Source: Bacillota bacterium (GTDB lineage: Bacteria > Bacillota_A > Clostridia > Acetivibrionales > DUMB01). Taken from it: a stretch of 17,697 nt of DNA. Where the stretch lies: NCBI GenBank assembly GCA_023621975.1, contig JAMOAC010000278.1, positions 1 to 17,697 on the forward strand. The letters run 5' to 3'. The position numbers and the translations under genes are program-made. The notes under the pieces were generated by a model. That model was not told the DNA's origin, made no database searches, and was given only the letters and a program-made list of their open reading frames with translations. This document shows positions 16,607-17,697 of this stretch, piece after piece (within the stretch, counting starts at the first letter, position 1; each line of letters begins with the position of its first letter).

Positions 16607-17125
16607 ATGTCATTCATAGATCTTGCAAAGAAAAGATATTCAGTAAGGAATTATAAGGAAATACCCGTTGAAAAGGAGAAGATTCTTCAGGTGATTGAGG
16701 CCGCCCGGATTGCACCATCAGCTGTCAATTTCCAGCCCTGGCATTTCATAGTTGTTACTACGGAGGAGATGAAAAGCAGGATTGCGGAAACCTATCCAAG
16801 GGATTGGTTCAGGAAAGCACCGGCCATCATTGTTGTGTGCGGAGACCATTCAAGCTCGTGGAAGAGGAAGGACGGCAAAGATCATTGTGATATTGATGTG
16901 GCTATTGCTGTAGAACACATGACTCTGGCTGCTGCTGATATGGGTCTTGGAACATGCTGGGTTTGCGCCTTTGATGCAGCAAAGTGCCACCAGATTCTGA
17001 ATCTGCCGGATAATCTGGAGGTCATAGCATTGTTACCCATAGGCTATCCGGCTGATGACGAAGTTCCCCAGAAGAAAAGAAAAAGTATCAATGAGATTAT
17101 CAGCTGGGAAAAGTATGAAAAATAG
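16607..17125 (+). CDS. Nitroreductase-family FMN oxidoreductase
   Basis: A protein of 172 residues in the FMN-dependent nitroreductase fold. Such enzymes move electrons from NAD(P)H to nitro compounds, quinones or flavins; the true substrate cannot be told from sequence. Marks seen: the N-terminal FMN-phosphate motif KRYSVRNYKE, the loop APSAVNFQPWHFIVV, the helix AAADMGLGTCWVCAF, and the closing LLPIGYPAD segment. It is at the short end of the family. Start: ATG 16607 has AAAGGAG 9 nt upstream; an in-frame ATG at 16598 overlaps that site and is rejected. The gene appears to be a single-gene unit, with a tRNA terminator before it and its own strong terminator after it. Four Cys are present but no clustered iron-sulfur motif, so an attached ferredoxin domain is excluded. 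Confidence 0.92.
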   Translation: MSFIDLAKKRYSVRNYKEIPVEKEKILQVIEAARIAPSAVNFQPWHFIVVTTEEMKSRIAETYPRDWFRKAPAIIVVCGDHSSSWKRKDGKDHCDIDVAIAVEHMTLAAADMGLGTCWVCAFDAAKCHQILNLPDNLEVIALLPIGYPADDEVPQKKRKSINEIISWEKYEK

Positions 17126-17130
17126 ATCAA

Positions 17131-17174
17131 AATGGCAAGTATACATTACAATGTATATTTGCCATTACTTTTTT
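17131..17174 (+). terminator. Strong intrinsic terminator of the nitroreductase gene
   Basis: A 16-bp stem (AATGGCAAGTATACAT at 17131-17146 with ATGTATATTTGCCATT at 17151-17166, one G-U pair) closes a 4-nt loop (TACA) and is followed by a T-run at 17169-17174. It begins 6 nt behind the stop codon. Confidence 0.95.
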
Positions 17175-17317
17175 GTAATTCAATGATTTCTGCAAAACCT
17201 GACTTTTATTTTAAAAAATTTCATATTTTTGGGAACTTTAGTTATATCCAGTTCGTCTATAACATATATTGTTAATTGTTTGAATTTTTTAGAATAACAA
17301 TACAAGGAGGGTTTCCC

Positions 17318-17697
17318 ATGTTTTCTAAGAAAATTCTGCCTGTTGCTACAGCTGTGATGTTGGTGTTTTCATTAGCAGCAACGTGTGTATCCGCTGAAAG
17401 TATAAATACTGAAATTATAAGCACTGAAAGTAAAAGCAATGAAAGTATAAGTGTTGAAAATATAAGTGACGATAAGCTTAAGCTTATGATTGCAGCCGGA
17501 GAAATATCACCTGTTAAGGAAATAGCTGAAGATAGTGTAAAGATTAAAAGAGAAAAGGCAATCAAGCTGGCTAAGGAATTCATTAATAAAAAAATTATGA
17601 AAAATGCAGACGATTATGAAACCACAAACATTATATTAGATTCAAAATGGATACCTAACGGGAGCATATGGTCTATTGATTTCTATAAAAGCAAATT
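17318..17697 (+). CDS. Secreted protein with pentapeptide repeat and PepSY-like segment (3' end outside window)
   Basis: The reading frame is open from ATG 17318 to the window edge (126 codons). AAGGAGG lies 7 nt upstream of the ATG, a near-perfect ribosome binding site. MFSKKILPVATAVMLVFSLAA with cleavage after CVSA (residue 26) is a clear signal peptide; no lipobox Cys is placed correctly. Residues 27-51 are five tandem 5-residue repeats, listed separately. After a linker, KIKREKAIKLAKEF followed by a W...W-S-I-D-F strand pattern recalls PepSY or YcdB/YcdC-type domains of clostridial exported proteins; this is a resemblance, not a secure call. Codon use is AT-rich, more so than in the glucan synthase gene. 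The upstream gap 17175-17317 is AT-rich with no standard promoter that I can place. Confidence 0.8.
   Translation, partial: MFSKKILPVATAVMLVFSLAATCVSAESINTEIISTESKSNESISVENISDDKLKLMIAAGEISPVKEIAEDSVKIKREKAIKLAKEFINKKIMKNADDYETTNIILDSKWIPNGSIWSIDFYKSK
17396..17470 (+). repeat. Five 15-bp (5-residue) tandem repeats behind the signal peptide
   Basis: Five in-frame 15-nt units encode ESINT, EIIST, ESKSN, ESISV and ENISD. All begin with a GAA codon and share the pattern E-S-I-S-x. They start at the first residue of the predicted mature protein, so they form its exposed N terminus. Confidence 0.85.

Overview
The window looks like a chromosomal segment of a low-GC Gram-positive anaerobe, most likely a clostridium of the Acetivibrio / Clostridium thermocellum type. 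The pointers are strong AGGAGG-type ribosome binding sites, AT-rich intergenic DNA, a surface protein ending in three SLH repeats, a bacterial serpin, a small DUF6514-type protein that I know from clostridia, and bacterial tRNA genes with encoded CCA. The genus is an inference; no rRNA or housekeeping marker other than tadA is present.

Layout. Positions 111-9041 (+) are one giant gene for a cyclic beta-1,2-glucan synthase (NdvB/ChvB type): membrane glycosyltransferase, middle cyclisation (glucoamylase-like) domain and C-terminal GH94 phosphorylase-like domain in one chain of 2976 residues. Its last beta-strand motif is split by a 74-codon insertion that contains a 7-residue tandem repeat. About 350 bp without a convincing gene follow, with short direct repeats of 22 and 24 bp period. 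On the minus strand come a small DUF6514-type gene with a good promoter, a short possible gene remnant, an inhibitory-type serpin lipoprotein, and a large secreted protein with about ten fibronectin type III modules and three SLH repeats. A 54-bp GGTGACAGGG / CCCTGTCACC palindrome, of the kind seen as dispersed REP-like elements in Firmicutes, lies between the last two. The FN3-SLH gene starts in a divergent promoter region with a sigma-A-like site and a sigma-D-like site.

From 15048 everything reads on the plus strand: tRNA-Arg(CCT) with promoter and terminator, a 14-bp tandem repeat, a 40-residue membrane peptide gene, tadA (tRNA adenosine deaminase), tRNA-Ser(CGA) with promoter and terminator, a short nitroreductase with a strong terminator, and the 5' part of a secreted protein that runs off the window and carries a 5-residue tandem repeat just behind its signal peptide.

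How the parts relate. The minus-strand pair (SLH surface protein, then serpin lipoprotein) could be co-transcribed and would place a protease inhibitor beside a cell-wall-attached scaffold; this is inference from order and export signals. The glucan synthase stands alone, with no recognisable glucan exporter or modifying enzyme in the window. The tRNA/tadA cluster is a translation island: tadA makes inosine-34 in tRNA-Arg(ACG), while the two tRNAs here read AGG and UCG codons. I see no CRISPR array, prophage, transposase gene or defence system. The most notable non-gene structures are the repeat-bearing insertion in the glucan synthase, the REP-like palindrome, the sigma-D-like promoter and the short tandem repeats.
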